64,000 nucleotides of DNA. It comes from JAPLUA01 sp964625855. GTDB taxonomy: Bacteria > Verrucomicrobiota > Verrucomicrobiia > Limisphaerales > UBA8199. Positions 36,292 to 44,688 of the stretch are shown here, piece by piece. How positions within the stretch are numbered: position 1 is the first letter of the stretch; the number at the start of each line of letters is the position of its first letter. A program made the position numbers and the translations under genes. A model generated the notes under the pieces. The model had not been told where the DNA came from. It was given only the letters and a program-made list of their open reading frames with translations, and made no database searches. The stretch is taken from positions 186,001-250,000 of the forward strand of contig CAZVFC010000002.1 of assembly GCA_964625855.1 (NCBI GenBank), read 5' to 3'.

Positions 36292-36461
36292 ACAGGCGGC
36301 GCCGCACCGGGAGCCCTGCTCTTCCTCCACCAGGCCAAGATCGAACTCGTGGGATGAAGCAGAATTTGGGGGCTTTTTGCAGGTTTTCTGGCACAAAACT
36401 GGCTGCTTTTGTCCCTAGACCTTATGGAAACCGGAACGTACTCGGGCGGAAGGACAAGCGC

Positions 36462-37082
36462 ATGAACACGACTCTGGACAGGCTGCCTATCAACCTGTTT
36501 GATTTGGTGCTCCTGGTCGTATTGACGGCCGGCATCATGCGCGGTCGCAAGCACGGCATGTCGGAGGAGCTCATCAAACTGCTGGAGTGGTTGACGATCC
36601 TTTTCGGGTGCGCCTTTCTTTACGAATGGGGCGGCGAGGTATTTGGAGAATTCACCAGTTTGTTCAGCCGGCTGGCCCGGTACATCATGGTCTATGTGGT
36701 TGTGGCTCTGCTGATTGTGGGGGTGTTCGCCCTGGTGAAGCGGGGGTTGGGGGGCAAGCTGTTAGGAAGCGATGTTTTTGGACGCACTGAATATTATTTG
36801 GGCATGGCGTCGGGCATGGTGCGATTTGCCTGCATGCTGCTGGTCGGCCTGGCGCTGCTCAACGCCCGCTATTTCAGCCCAACCGAAGTGCGGGCGATGC
36901 AGAAGTACACGGATGACGTCTACGGCAGCGACTTCTTCCCGACGCTCCATTCGATGCAGCAGGTGGTTTTCAAGGACTCTCTCACCGGTCCCTGGATTAA
37001 GAACAACCTGGAGTGGCTGTTGATCAAGCCTACGGAACCGGACAAGTCCGGATTCCAGCAGAAGGAATTCGTTGTTCCTTGA
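36462..37082 (+). CDS. CvpA-family membrane protein
   Basis: 206 residues from ATG 36462. INLFDLVLLVVLTAGIMRGR followed by HGMSEELIKLLEWLTILFGC is the classic CvpA start, with a helix-G/R-x-x-G-hydrophobic pattern. Two further helices follow (YIMVYVVVALLIVGVFALVK, GMASGMVRFACMLLVGLALL) and a soluble tail. CvpA proteins are required for colicin V production and envelope homeostasis in other bacteria; the biochemical role is unknown. It precedes dnaG by 74 bases on the same strand. Confidence 0.82.
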   Translation: MNTTLDRLPINLFDLVLLVVLTAGIMRGRKHGMSEELIKLLEWLTILFGCAFLYEWGGEVFGEFTSLFSRLARYIMVYVVVALLIVGVFALVKRGLGGKLLGSDVFGRTEYYLGMASGMVRFACMLLVGLALLNARYFSPTEVRAMQKYTDDVYGSDFFPTLHSMQQVVFKDSLTGPWIKNNLEWLLIKPTEPDKSGFQQKEFVVP

Positions 37083-37156
37083 GACGGCCCGGTGGCTGTC
37101 CTGATCTTTAATCGTATGCTTTCGCCCGCCGGGCGAGTAGGATACCGGTTAAGATT

Positions 37157-38968
37157 ATGGCCGGCCTGTTTTCTACCGCGACCCGGGAACGCATCCGCGC
37201 TGCCAGCGACATCGTGGAGGTGATCGGCTCGTACCTGCCGCTCAAGCGCGCCGGGGCCAACTTCGTGGCGCTCTGTCCCTTCCACAAAGAAAAGACCCCA
37301 AGCTTCAACGTCAATCCGCACCGCCAGATCTTCCATTGCTTCGGGTGCCACAAGGGGGGCGATGTTTTCACCTTCGTCAAGGAGTTTGAGAACATAGACT
37401 TTCCCGAGGCCGTGCGGCGGCTGGCGGACCGCGCCAAGATACCCATCGAGTATGAGCAGGGCGGCGGCGAGCCCCAGGCGCGGCATCTCAAGGATCAGTT
37501 GCTGCAAATCCACGAGCAGATCGCGCAGCGCTGGCAAAACGCCCTCACCAATGAGGCGAGCGGCCAGGTCGCGCGCGATTATCTCGCCAGGCGCGGCGTG
37601 CCGGAGGAAGCCGTCAGGCTCTTCCGCCTCGGCTCCGCGCCGGACCTGTGGGACGACACCGTCAACTGGGCTAAGAGCAAAGGCTACGAGCCCGGGCTGG
37701 TGGAGAAAGCAGGCCTCATCCTGCGCAAGGAGGGCACCGACCGGTATTACGACCGGTTTCGCGGCCGGCTGATGTTCCCCATCTGCGATGAGCAGGGACG
37801 CGTGGTGGGGTTCAGCGGGCGGGTCCTGTCCGGCGATGAGAAGACGGCCAAGTACGTCAACTCGCCGGAGACCCCGATCTTCACCAAGAGCAAGGTTTTC
37901 TTCGGGCTCGACAAGTCGAAACGGGCCGTGCTGGACGCCGGTTACGCCGTCGTCTGTGAAGGGCAACTCGACCTGATCGCCGCCTTTATGGCCGGGGTGC
38001 AGAACATCGTTGCGCCCCAGGGCACGGCCTTCACGGCCGACCACGCGCGGGTGCTCAAGCGCTACGTCGAGGAGGTCGTCCTTTGCTTTGACTCGGACGA
38101 GGCCGGACAGAATGCCGCCGTCCGGTCGCTGGACCATCTCCTCGCCTCGGGTCTCGCGGTGCGCGTCGCGGTGGTTCCCGCGCCGCATGACCCGGACAGC
38201 TTCATCAAGGCATCCGGCGGCGCGGCGTTCAAGCAACTCATTGAGCACGCGGAGGGGTTCTTCGATTACTACCTGAACCGGCTTCGCGCGGACAACGATG
38301 TTGCCACCGATAAGGGACGGCTGGCGGTGCTGCGCGGCATGGCGGAGGCCGTCCACAAGACAGGCAATAGTGTGCTGATTGACAAGTACGCGCAGAAGAC
38401 CGCGCTGCGCCTGGGCGTGACGCCGGACGCGGTCCGCGCCGAGTTCCGGAAGCTCTCGCGGATGACCAGAGCCGCGCCCGAGAGCGCGGAGGAGCCTGTC
38501 CCGGAGAACCCCGAGGTGCGACGGCCTTCGACCCATGAATACTGGCTGTTGAAGCTGGTGCTGCGGCACGAAGAACTCCTAGGCTGGGCGGCGCTGCATC
38601 TGGATGCCGAGTGGGTGCAGCATCCGTTGGTGAAGGAAATCGTCTCCCGGCGACTCGCAGCGCACAGCCAGGAAACCTGGCATGGCCTGCCCGATTTCCT
38701 GGACGAGTGCGAGACGCCCGAACTGCAGAACCTGATCACCGAGGCCATCGCCGATGAGCGTCCGCTTCCGAATCCTTCGCAGCAACTCACCGATGTCGCA
38801 CTCCGCCTGCGGAACCAGTCTCTCGACCGCCGCCTCGCCGCCTCACTCCAGCGCGCCAATCAGCCGGAGACGGGCGAAGCCGATCGGCTCGAGCTTATGC
38901 GCCAGCAGCAGGAGTTGCGGCTGCTCAAACGGTCGCCTTTGACTCCCGGCTCGCCGCCTGCACAGTAG
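37157..38968 (+). CDS. dnaG: DNA primase
   Basis: 603 residues. CHC2 zinc finger near the N-terminus: ALCPFHKEKTPSFNVNP, then IFHCFGCHKGGDVFTFV, giving the Cys-His-Cys-Cys ligands. The catalytic core follows: FRGRLMFPICDEQGRVVGFS, with the Toprim acids in VVCEGQLDLIAAFMAG (Glu) and VLCFDSDEAGQNAAV (D-x-D). After about residue 430 comes a helical DnaB-binding-type region with Glu-rich linkers. It makes RNA primers on the lagging strand. Length is normal. rpoD and rpsU, frequent neighbours elsewhere, are absent here. Confidence 0.95.
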   Translation: MAGLFSTATRERIRAASDIVEVIGSYLPLKRAGANFVALCPFHKEKTPSFNVNPHRQIFHCFGCHKGGDVFTFVKEFENIDFPEAVRRLADRAKIPIEYEQGGGEPQARHLKDQLLQIHEQIAQRWQNALTNEASGQVARDYLARRGVPEEAVRLFRLGSAPDLWDDTVNWAKSKGYEPGLVEKAGLILRKEGTDRYYDRFRGRLMFPICDEQGRVVGFSGRVLSGDEKTAKYVNSPETPIFTKSKVFFGLDKSKRAVLDAGYAVVCEGQLDLIAAFMAGVQNIVAPQGTAFTADHARVLKRYVEEVVLCFDSDEAGQNAAVRSLDHLLASGLAVRVAVVPAPHDPDSFIKASGGAAFKQLIEHAEGFFDYYLNRLRADNDVATDKGRLAVLRGMAEAVHKTGNSVLIDKYAQKTALRLGVTPDAVRAEFRKLSRMTRAAPESAEEPVPENPEVRRPSTHEYWLLKLVLRHEELLGWAALHLDAEWVQHPLVKEIVSRRLAAHSQETWHGLPDFLDECETPELQNLITEAIADERPLPNPSQQLTDVALRLRNQSLDRRLAASLQRANQPETGEADRLELMRQQQELRLLKRSPLTPGSPPAQ

Positions 38969-39057
38969 GGTTACACGGTTGCGGCGTTACAGGGTTACAT
39001 GCGGGTTCCGGTCCGCTGGCCTTTGTAACCTTCTAACCGGTGTAACCCATGTAACCC
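38968..39057. repeat. GTTACA octamer repeats forming an inverted pair between dnaG and cydB
   Basis: On the plus strand GGGTTACA, CGGTTGCG, GCGTTACA, GGGTTACA are consecutive 8-base units beginning at the dnaG stop. The second half (TTGTAACC, TGTAACCC, ATGTAACCCC) is the same motif inverted. CATGTAACCC can pair with GGGTTACATG, making a large imperfect hairpin between two convergent genes. It probably acts as a bidirectional terminator or mRNA end, although no T-run is present. Confidence 0.65.
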
Positions 39058-39073
39058 CTCCAACCAGGCAGCG

Positions 39074-40105
39074 CTAGTAACTCATCCGGTCCAGCTTCAC
39101 CTTGCCGCGGAAGATCCAGTAGATGCTTACCGTGTAAGCCAGGACAACGGGCACGCCAATGACGGCGATGGTCAGCATGATGCCCAGCGTTTTGGGCGAA
39201 GAGGCGGCGTTATAGATGTTCAGGCTGTGGGCCTGGTCCGGGTTGCTCAACACCAGATTGGGGTACATCTCCAGGCCGAAGAGACCCATCAGGCTGATCA
39301 TCGCGGCGCAGGAAGAGAGAAAGGCCCACCAGTCACGGCCGCGGTGAATCTCGCGCGGGATGTTCGCGATCGCCAGCATGTTGGCCACCGCCAGGGTGAA
39401 CAACCACGGGCTGGCGCGCACCCGCGCCGCCATGTGGGGAACGTACAGCAGCGTCGCCATGGTCGTCACGGCATAGCAGATGATAAAGAAGATGATGCAC
39501 TTGTTGATCCAGCCGCGCAGCTTGTCGTGCAGGCTCCCCTCGGTCTTCATGAGCGCGTAGATGGCGCCGTGCATCATAAACAGGGCCACCGTCGTCACCC
39601 CGAGCAGCAGCGAGTACGGATGCAGGAGGCTCCAGAAGGTGCCGCCAAACTCGCCGCGGTCGTCAATCGGGATGCCCCACGCAATGTTGCCCATGGCTAC
39701 GCCGATCAGGAGGCTCGACAAAATGCTCCCGACGCTGAAGCCGATGTCCCACATCTGCCGCCACCAGTGCATGGGCTGTTTGCTGCGGAACTCGATGGCC
39801 ACCGCCCGGAAGATCAGCGCCACCAGCAAGAGCACGAACGCCAGGTAGAACCCGGAGAAAACCGTCGCATAGACATTCGGGAACGCCGCAAACAGGGCGC
39901 CGCCGCCCGTCACCAGCCACACTTCGTTCCCGTCCCAAACCGGCCCGATGGCATTGAGCATCACGCGGCGTTCCTCGTCACTCTTGGTGAACAGGTGCAG
40001 CGCGCCGACGCCCAGGTCGAACCCATCGAGCATGGCGTAGCCCGTGAACAGCACCCCAATCAGGATGAACCAGGCGGCGTTGAGATCGAGCTGGCCGAAG
40101 TTCAT
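39074..40105 (-). CDS. cydB: Cytochrome bd ubiquinol oxidase subunit II
   Basis: 343 residues. The N-terminus NAAWFILIGVLFTGYAMLDG followed by FDLGVGAL is diagnostic of CydB. GNEVWLVTGGGALFAAFPNV and FRAVAIEFRSK are the conserved loops, with eight or nine hydrophobic segments in all. With CydA it reduces oxygen to water using quinol, at high affinity and without proton pumping. Its start overlaps the cydA stop by four bases (ATGA). No CydX-like short ORF was recognised downstream. Confidence 0.95.
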   Translation of the reverse strand: MNFGQLDLNAAWFILIGVLFTGYAMLDGFDLGVGALHLFTKSDEERRVMLNAIGPVWDGNEVWLVTGGGALFAAFPNVYATVFSGFYLAFVLLLVALIFRAVAIEFRSKQPMHWWRQMWDIGFSVGSILSSLLIGVAMGNIAWGIPIDDRGEFGGTFWSLLHPYSLLLGVTTVALFMMHGAIYALMKTEGSLHDKLRGWINKCIIFFIICYAVTTMATLLYVPHMAARVRASPWLFTLAVANMLAIANIPREIHRGRDWWAFLSSCAAMISLMGLFGLEMYPNLVLSNPDQAHSLNIYNAASSPKTLGIMLTIAVIGVPVVLAYTVSIYWIFRGKVKLDRMSY

Positions 40106-41469
40106 ATTCTCCTTTCGGGCATGGCCAGCTTCCCGCTCGGCGTCAAGTCCGCCGCGTCCGGCCCATGCCGTATCTTGTCGTCGAGCAGATAGAGGAAGAC
40201 GGCGAAAAGCAGCACGTAAACCACGCTGAAGAGCACAATAGCCGTCAGCACCGCCTCGGCCTTGACCACGGCGGACAACCCTTCCGAGGTGCGGAGCAGG
40301 CCATAGACGATCCAGGGCTGGCGGCCGACCTCAGCGGCGAACCAGCCGCATTGGTTGGCAATCTGCGGCCCCAGCACGGAGAACGTGAGCAGCCACAGCA
40401 GCCAGCGATTCTCGAACAACGACCCGTGCCAGAAGTAGAGAAAGCCCAGCCCCGCGACGAGGATCATCCCGAAGCCCACCGCCACCATGATATGGTAGAA
40501 TTGGAAGCAGAGGTTGACCGGCGGCCGGTCCTCCGGCTTGAAGTCTTGCAGACCCCGGATCGGTTTGGTGGTGTCCTCGGACACGAGAAAGCTGAGCAGG
40601 CCGGGAATGGCCAATTCGCCTTTGATCCGCTCCGACTTCTCGTCCACCCAGCCGAACAGGGTCAGCGGCGCGCTGGTTGTGGTTTGATAGAGTCCCTCGA
40701 AGGCGGCCAGCTTGACCGGCTGGTTCTTGGCCACCCCCACCGCGCTCCCGTGCCCGCTGATCAGTTGCAGCAGCGAGGCCGCCATGCCGACCACCAGCCC
40801 GAACCGCAGAGACGCGCGCGCGAACTCCACGTGTCGCTTCTTGAGCAGATACCAGGCGCTCACGCTGACGACCAGGAACGCGCCCGCCTGCCACGCTCCG
40901 CACAACACGTGCAGCAGCCGGTCCATCGCGGAGGGATTGAATACCATCTGCCAGAAGTCCGTGATCTCGGCCCGGGCCTTGAGGCCTTCTCCGACGATGT
41001 GAAAGCCGGCCGGGGTTTGCATCCACGAGTTCGCCACCACAATCCAGACGGCGCTGAAATGCGCGCCGAGGCATACCATGCAGGTGGCCAGAAAATGCAC
41101 CCCGCGGCTGACGCGATCCCAGCCGAACAGCAGCACGGCCAGAAAGCCCGATTCCAGGAAGAACGCAAAGATGCCCTCCGCCGCCAGGGCGCTGCCGAAC
41201 ACATCGCCCACATAACGCGAGTAGGTCGCCCAGTTGGTGCCGAACTCGAACTCCAGCACGATGCCCGTCGCTACTCCGATGGCGAAGGTGAGCGCGAAGA
41301 CCTTGGTCCAAAACCGGGCCATTTGGTGATAGAGCGGGTTGCGGGTCTTGAGCCACATCGCTTCGATGATCACCAGCATGACGCCCAACCCAATGCTCAG
41401 CGGAGGGTAAATGTAATGGAACGCGGTGGTAAGCGCGAACTGCAGCCGCGAAAGCAAGAGCACGTCCAT
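40102..41469 (-). CDS. cydA: Cytochrome bd ubiquinol oxidase subunit I
   Basis: 455 residues. LSRLQFALTTAFHYIYPPLS carries the heme ligand His of the first helix. FAIGVATGIVLEFEFGTNWA has the Glu residues of the proton path. The quinol loop is short (short Q-loop class, as in most non-enterobacterial enzymes), and GWFAAEVGRQPWIVYGLLRT is the conserved post-loop motif. It binds hemes b558, b595 and d in the inner membrane. First gene of a two-gene operon. Confidence 0.95.
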   Translation of the reverse strand: MDVLLLSRLQFALTTAFHYIYPPLSIGLGVMLVIIEAMWLKTRNPLYHQMARFWTKVFALTFAIGVATGIVLEFEFGTNWATYSRYVGDVFGSALAAEGIFAFFLESGFLAVLLFGWDRVSRGVHFLATCMVCLGAHFSAVWIVVANSWMQTPAGFHIVGEGLKARAEITDFWQMVFNPSAMDRLLHVLCGAWQAGAFLVVSVSAWYLLKKRHVEFARASLRFGLVVGMAASLLQLISGHGSAVGVAKNQPVKLAAFEGLYQTTTSAPLTLFGWVDEKSERIKGELAIPGLLSFLVSEDTTKPIRGLQDFKPEDRPPVNLCFQFYHIMVAVGFGMILVAGLGFLYFWHGSLFENRWLLWLLTFSVLGPQIANQCGWFAAEVGRQPWIVYGLLRTSEGLSAVVKAEAVLTAIVLFSVVYVLLFAVFLYLLDDKIRHGPDAADLTPSGKLAMPERRI

Positions 41470-41481
41470 AACTGGCTGCTA

Positions 41482-41510
41482 TGAATACCAGCCCTCCGGC
41501 CCCGGGTCAA
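41482..41510 (-). promoter_or_regulatory. Candidate cydAB promoter
   Basis: Minus strand: TTGACC (41510-41505), a 17-base spacer, then TATTCA (41487-41482), just upstream of the cydA ATG. The -35 is good and the -10 weak, and the leader would be only about 8 bases. No ArcA- or FNR-like site was recognised. Confidence 0.25.
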
Positions 41511-41857
41511 CGACCCCTGCGAAGGTTTCCGCCCGGCGCTGCCGGCACCCTGGCCAGGGCTGCCTCGCCGAGGCAGTTGGGGCGGCGGCTCCCTGCTTAG
41601 GCAACACATTACGTGCAGGGTAATGAAAACACGTCGGCTTTTGGTGGCGGAGGGCGTCCATCGGGCCGGGCGTGAGTTGATCGGATGGTCAAATTTCCGC
41701 TTCACAAGCTTGCGCCCCCGGCAGCAAAGCTGCTAACAGACAGCCAGCCGGCAAATACAGACTTGATGCTCCTATGCGACAGAACTCTCTAACCTGTGCG
41801 TTTTCTTTCGAAACCGGATTGCCGGCATCGTGCCAGCTTACACGGTCCGGAAGACGA
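41511..41857. other. Intergenic region with a REP-like palindrome cluster
   Basis: The divergent spacer between cydA and the GHL10 gene holds CTGCCTCG-C-CGAGGCAG (41560-41576), sharing the GCCTCGnCGAGGC core with 28658-28678, and the adjacent CCCTGGCCAGGG palindrome. Near 41819-41876 GCCGGCA-type repeats surround the possible starts of the next gene. No RNA or small gene is recognised. Confidence 0.55.
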
Positions 41858-43426
41858 ATGCCGGCAGCATGCCGGCGCTCTAACCTCCGCGCCGGGTTGT
41901 TCCTTGGCGTGATGGTTGCGGCTGGTGGCGCCTTTGACTCGCGCGCCGCGTTGCATCACTCGCCCAACGATGTCAATGTGCCCCAACCCATGCGCGAGTT
42001 CCGCGGCGCGTGGGTGGCCACAGTCGGGAACATTGACTGGCCCTCGCGCAAAGGGCTCAGCAGCGGCGAACAGCAGGCTGAGCTGCTCGCGATCCTGGAC
42101 CGGGCTGTTCGGCTCAAGTTGAACGTGGTGATCTTCCAGGTCCGGCCCGCGTGCGACGCCATGTACGCCTCGCGCATCGAGCCGTGGTCGGAATACCTGA
42201 CCGGCACCATGGGCCGCGCGCCGCAGCCCTTCTATGATCCGCTGGCGTTTGCCGTCGCCGAAGCGCACAAGCGGGGGCTGGAGCTGCACGCGTGGTTCAA
42301 TCCGTATCGCGCGCGGGTGCTGGCCAGCGGCTCGCCCGCCTCCGCCGGACATGTCAGCAAGCGACAGCCGCAACTGGTGCGGCAGTACGGGAGATACCTC
42401 TGGCTCGATCCGGGCGAGAAGGAGGTGCAGGACTACTCCCTCAGCGTCATTATGGACGTGGTCAAACGCTATGACGTGGATGGCATCCACTTCGACGATT
42501 ACTTCTATCCCTACAAGGAGCGCGACGCCACGGGCAGGGAAATGGATTTCCCGGACGAGGCGAGCTGGCGGCGGTATGGCGCGAAAGGCAAGTTGAGCCG
42601 CGACGATTGGCGGCGCGAGAACGTGAACCGCTTCGTCGAGCGTGCCTATACGTCCATCAAATCGGCCAAGCCCTGGGTGAAGTTTGGCGTGAGCCCGTTC
42701 GGCATCTGGCGTCCCGGCTACCCGGCGCAGATCAAAGGTCTCGACGCCTACGCCGCGCTGTATGCGGACTCGCGCAAATGGCTGGCCAGCGGGTGGCTGG
42801 ATTATTTCGCGCCCCAGCTCTACTGGGCCGTCGAGCCGCCGGACCAGAGCTTTCCGGTGCTGCTCAAATGGTGGATCGCCCAAAACCCCCGGGGCCGGTT
42901 AGTCGTCGCGGGGATGGATTCCACGAAAGCCGGCCGAGCCTCCTCCAGCGCGAATGCCGATCCCGGCCGGCGGAGCCGCAGTTGGCCACCCGAAGAGATC
43001 GTAAACCAAATCCGCATCGCGCGCGACGCCCCGAACGTCGGCGGCCATATCCATTGGAACATGCGCGCCCTGATGCGCGGCGCCAGCCTGAATGAGGCGC
43101 TCACGCGGGAAGTCTATCAACAACCCGCCCTGGTGCCGGCCTTGCGCTGGCTGGGCGGTTCCACGCCCGGCAAACCCAAACTGGCGCTGGCCAAGACCCC
43201 GAGCGGCGCCAAGGCGAAAGTCACGTGGGCTGCGACGGGTTCCGGCAAAACGTGGCTTTGGCTGGCCCAAGCCCGCCGCGCCGGCCAATGGAGCAGCCAG
43301 GTGCTGCCGGGCACGACCGCGGCGATGACCTGGGCTGCCGTCGTGCCGGAGGTCGTCGCCGTTTCCGCCGTGGACCGCAAGGGCAATATCAGCAGCCCCG
43401 CCGTGCTGAGCCTGACGAGGAGATGA
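41858..43426 (+). CDS. Secreted glycoside hydrolase-like protein, GHL10 (DUF187) family
   Basis: About 522 residues from ATG 41858; an in-frame ATG at 41774 would lengthen it by 28 residues. A hydrophobic signal (LRAGLFLGVMVAAGGAFDSR) leads to MREFRGAWVATVGNIDWPSR, the defining GHL10 start. Then come LNVVIFQVRPACDAMYAS, PYRARVLASG, YDVDGIHFDDYFYPY (acidic active-site region), VKFGVSPFGIWRPGYP and WLDYFAPQLYWAVE. The fold is a TIM barrel. Relatives such as YngK are thought to act on cell-wall or exopolysaccharide glycans. The C-terminal 100 residues look like a fibronectin III-type module. It ends one base before the RNase P RNA 3' end on the other strand. Confidence 0.88.
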   Translation: MPAACRRSNLRAGLFLGVMVAAGGAFDSRAALHHSPNDVNVPQPMREFRGAWVATVGNIDWPSRKGLSSGEQQAELLAILDRAVRLKLNVVIFQVRPACDAMYASRIEPWSEYLTGTMGRAPQPFYDPLAFAVAEAHKRGLELHAWFNPYRARVLASGSPASAGHVSKRQPQLVRQYGRYLWLDPGEKEVQDYSLSVIMDVVKRYDVDGIHFDDYFYPYKERDATGREMDFPDEASWRRYGAKGKLSRDDWRRENVNRFVERAYTSIKSAKPWVKFGVSPFGIWRPGYPAQIKGLDAYAALYADSRKWLASGWLDYFAPQLYWAVEPPDQSFPVLLKWWIAQNPRGRLVVAGMDSTKAGRASSSANADPGRRSRSWPPEEIVNQIRIARDAPNVGGHIHWNMRALMRGASLNEALTREVYQQPALVPALRWLGGSTPGKPKLALAKTPSGAKAKVTWAATGSGKTWLWLAQARRAGQWSSQVLPGTTAAMTWAAVVPEVVAVSAVDRKGNISSPAVLSLTRR

Positions 43427-43846
43427 TTTTGGAAGGGCTGTAAGCCGAATTCTGTCTGCGCTCTTGCGAGCGGAGAGAATCATTTGTCTGAGCAGCCAGT
43501 ACCCGGAACCTGTTCCGCAGAACGGAACGTGGAGCGGGCCGCTCCGGGGTCCCCTATTTGGCCTTGCACCCGATGGGGTTTTCCGTGCCTCCGCGCTTGC
43601 GCTTGGAGCGGTGGGCTCTTACCCCACCTTTTCACCCTTACCGGCGGTTCTTGCGAACTGCCGGCGGTATGTTCTCTGTGGCACTGTCCGTCGGCACGCC
43701 TCGCGGCGTGGCCTCCCGCGTGTATCCGGCAGCCGGCCTTCTTGCGTCGGCCCCGCCGGTTACGCGGCATCGCGCCCTGTGGTGTTCGGACTTTCCTCCT
43801 CCCCCGGATTGCTCCGGGAGAAGCGATCCTCCACCCTTCCAAAATC
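43427..43846 (-). ncRNA. rnpB: RNase P RNA, bacterial type A
   Basis: Minus strand. Near the 5' end is the universal GAGGAAAGTCCGAAC (about 43783-43797) and near the 3' end GACAGAATTCGGCTTACA (43439-43456). The ends pair through TTTTGGAAGGG (5') and CCCTTCCAAAATC (3') to form P1, which defines the gene limits within a few bases. The length of about 420 nt is normal. This RNA is the catalytic part of RNase P, which matures tRNA 5' ends. Open frames across this interval on either strand are artefacts. A strong promoter lies directly upstream. Confidence 0.95.
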
Positions 43847-43852
43847 AAGGCG

Positions 43853-43881
43853 AATATACTCCCCGCCCGTGTGACTGACAA
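43853..43881 (-). promoter_or_regulatory. Sigma-70-type promoter of rnpB
   Basis: Minus strand: TTGTCA (43881-43876), exactly 17 bases, then TATATT (43858-43853). The predicted start is at 43846 or 43845, which coincides with the P1 strand of RNase P RNA. This is the best promoter match in the window. Confidence 0.75.
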
Positions 43882-43992
43882 GCGAGCAGGCAGGATGGAT
43901 GCAGTCAATGCCTTCCGAAGTGCTCGCTGGGCAGGTTCCGGAAGCGCCCGAGTGCGGGGACGAGGCCGCAGTGGCCGCTTCAGGCAGTCCTT

Positions 43993-44688
43993 TTACCCCT
44001 CTTCGATCAGGCGGTAGCCAACGCCCGGTTCGGTAACCAACAGCCGGGGTTTTGCGGGCTCCCGTTCGAGTTTCTCGCGCAGATGGGCTACATAGACCCG
44101 CAGGTAATGGGTCTGCTCGGTGTAATTGGGGCCCCAAACTTCCCGGAGAATATGGCGATGGGTCAACACCTTGCCCGAGTGCTGCACGAACAGCCGCAGC
44201 AGAGAGTACTCTGTCGCGGTCAGTTTGACCTCGGTGCCTTCGAGCTTGACGACGCGGGCGGTCAAATCCACCTCCAGCCTCCCGGAGCGAAACACCGAAA
44301 CCTCCGGTGCGGGTTCGGCGTGGCGCCGGGCGACGCGCAAGCGCGCCAGCAGTTCGCCCGTGCCGAACGGCTTCGTGACGTAGTCGTCCGCCCCGTGATC
44401 GAGCGCGGCGATCTTGTCCTCCTCGCGGTCGCGGACCGAGAGCACCAGGACCGGCACGCGGCTCCACTCCCGCAATCGCCGGAGCACGGCCACTCCGTCC
44501 ATGTCGGGCAGCCCCAGGTCCAGGATCACTACATCCGGCTTCCGCTGCGCGGCTTCGGTGATGGCGTCCTGGCCGGTGGCGGCTTCGAGGACGCGGTAGC
44601 CATCTGCTTCGAGACACACCCGCAGCAGCCGGCGAATCTGCACTTCGTCGTCCACCACCAGAGCCATCGGTTTGGGCTTGTCGCTCAT
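43993..44688 (-). CDS. kdpE: KDP operon response regulator
   Basis: 231 residues, OmpR/PhoB class. The receiver has acidic pocket VVDDEVQIRR, phospho-acceptor Asp57 (PDVVILDLGLPDMDG), Ser/Thr switch (VLVLSVRDREEDK) and Lys (DYVTKPFGTGEL). The winged-helix DNA-binding domain ends with LTATEYSLLRLFVQHSGKVL, then HYLRVYVAHLREKLE and PGVGYRLIEE. It activates kdpFABC when phosphorylated by KdpD under K+ limitation. Its start overlaps the kdpD stop (ATGA). Last gene of the operon. Confidence 0.95.
   Translation of the reverse strand: MSDKPKPMALVVDDEVQIRRLLRVCLEADGYRVLEAATGQDAITEAAQRKPDVVILDLGLPDMDGVAVLRRLREWSRVPVLVLSVRDREEDKIAALDHGADDYVTKPFGTGELLARLRVARRHAEPAPEVSVFRSGRLEVDLTARVVKLEGTEVKLTATEYSLLRLFVQHSGKVLTHRHILREVWGPNYTEQTHYLRVYVAHLREKLEREPAKPRLLVTEPGVGYRLIEEG

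Noticed and set aside
43464..44017. Open frames of 100-180 codons across 43.4-44.0 kb
   Set aside because: The interval is RNase P RNA plus its promoter; the conserved 5' and 3' RNA sequences explain it fully.
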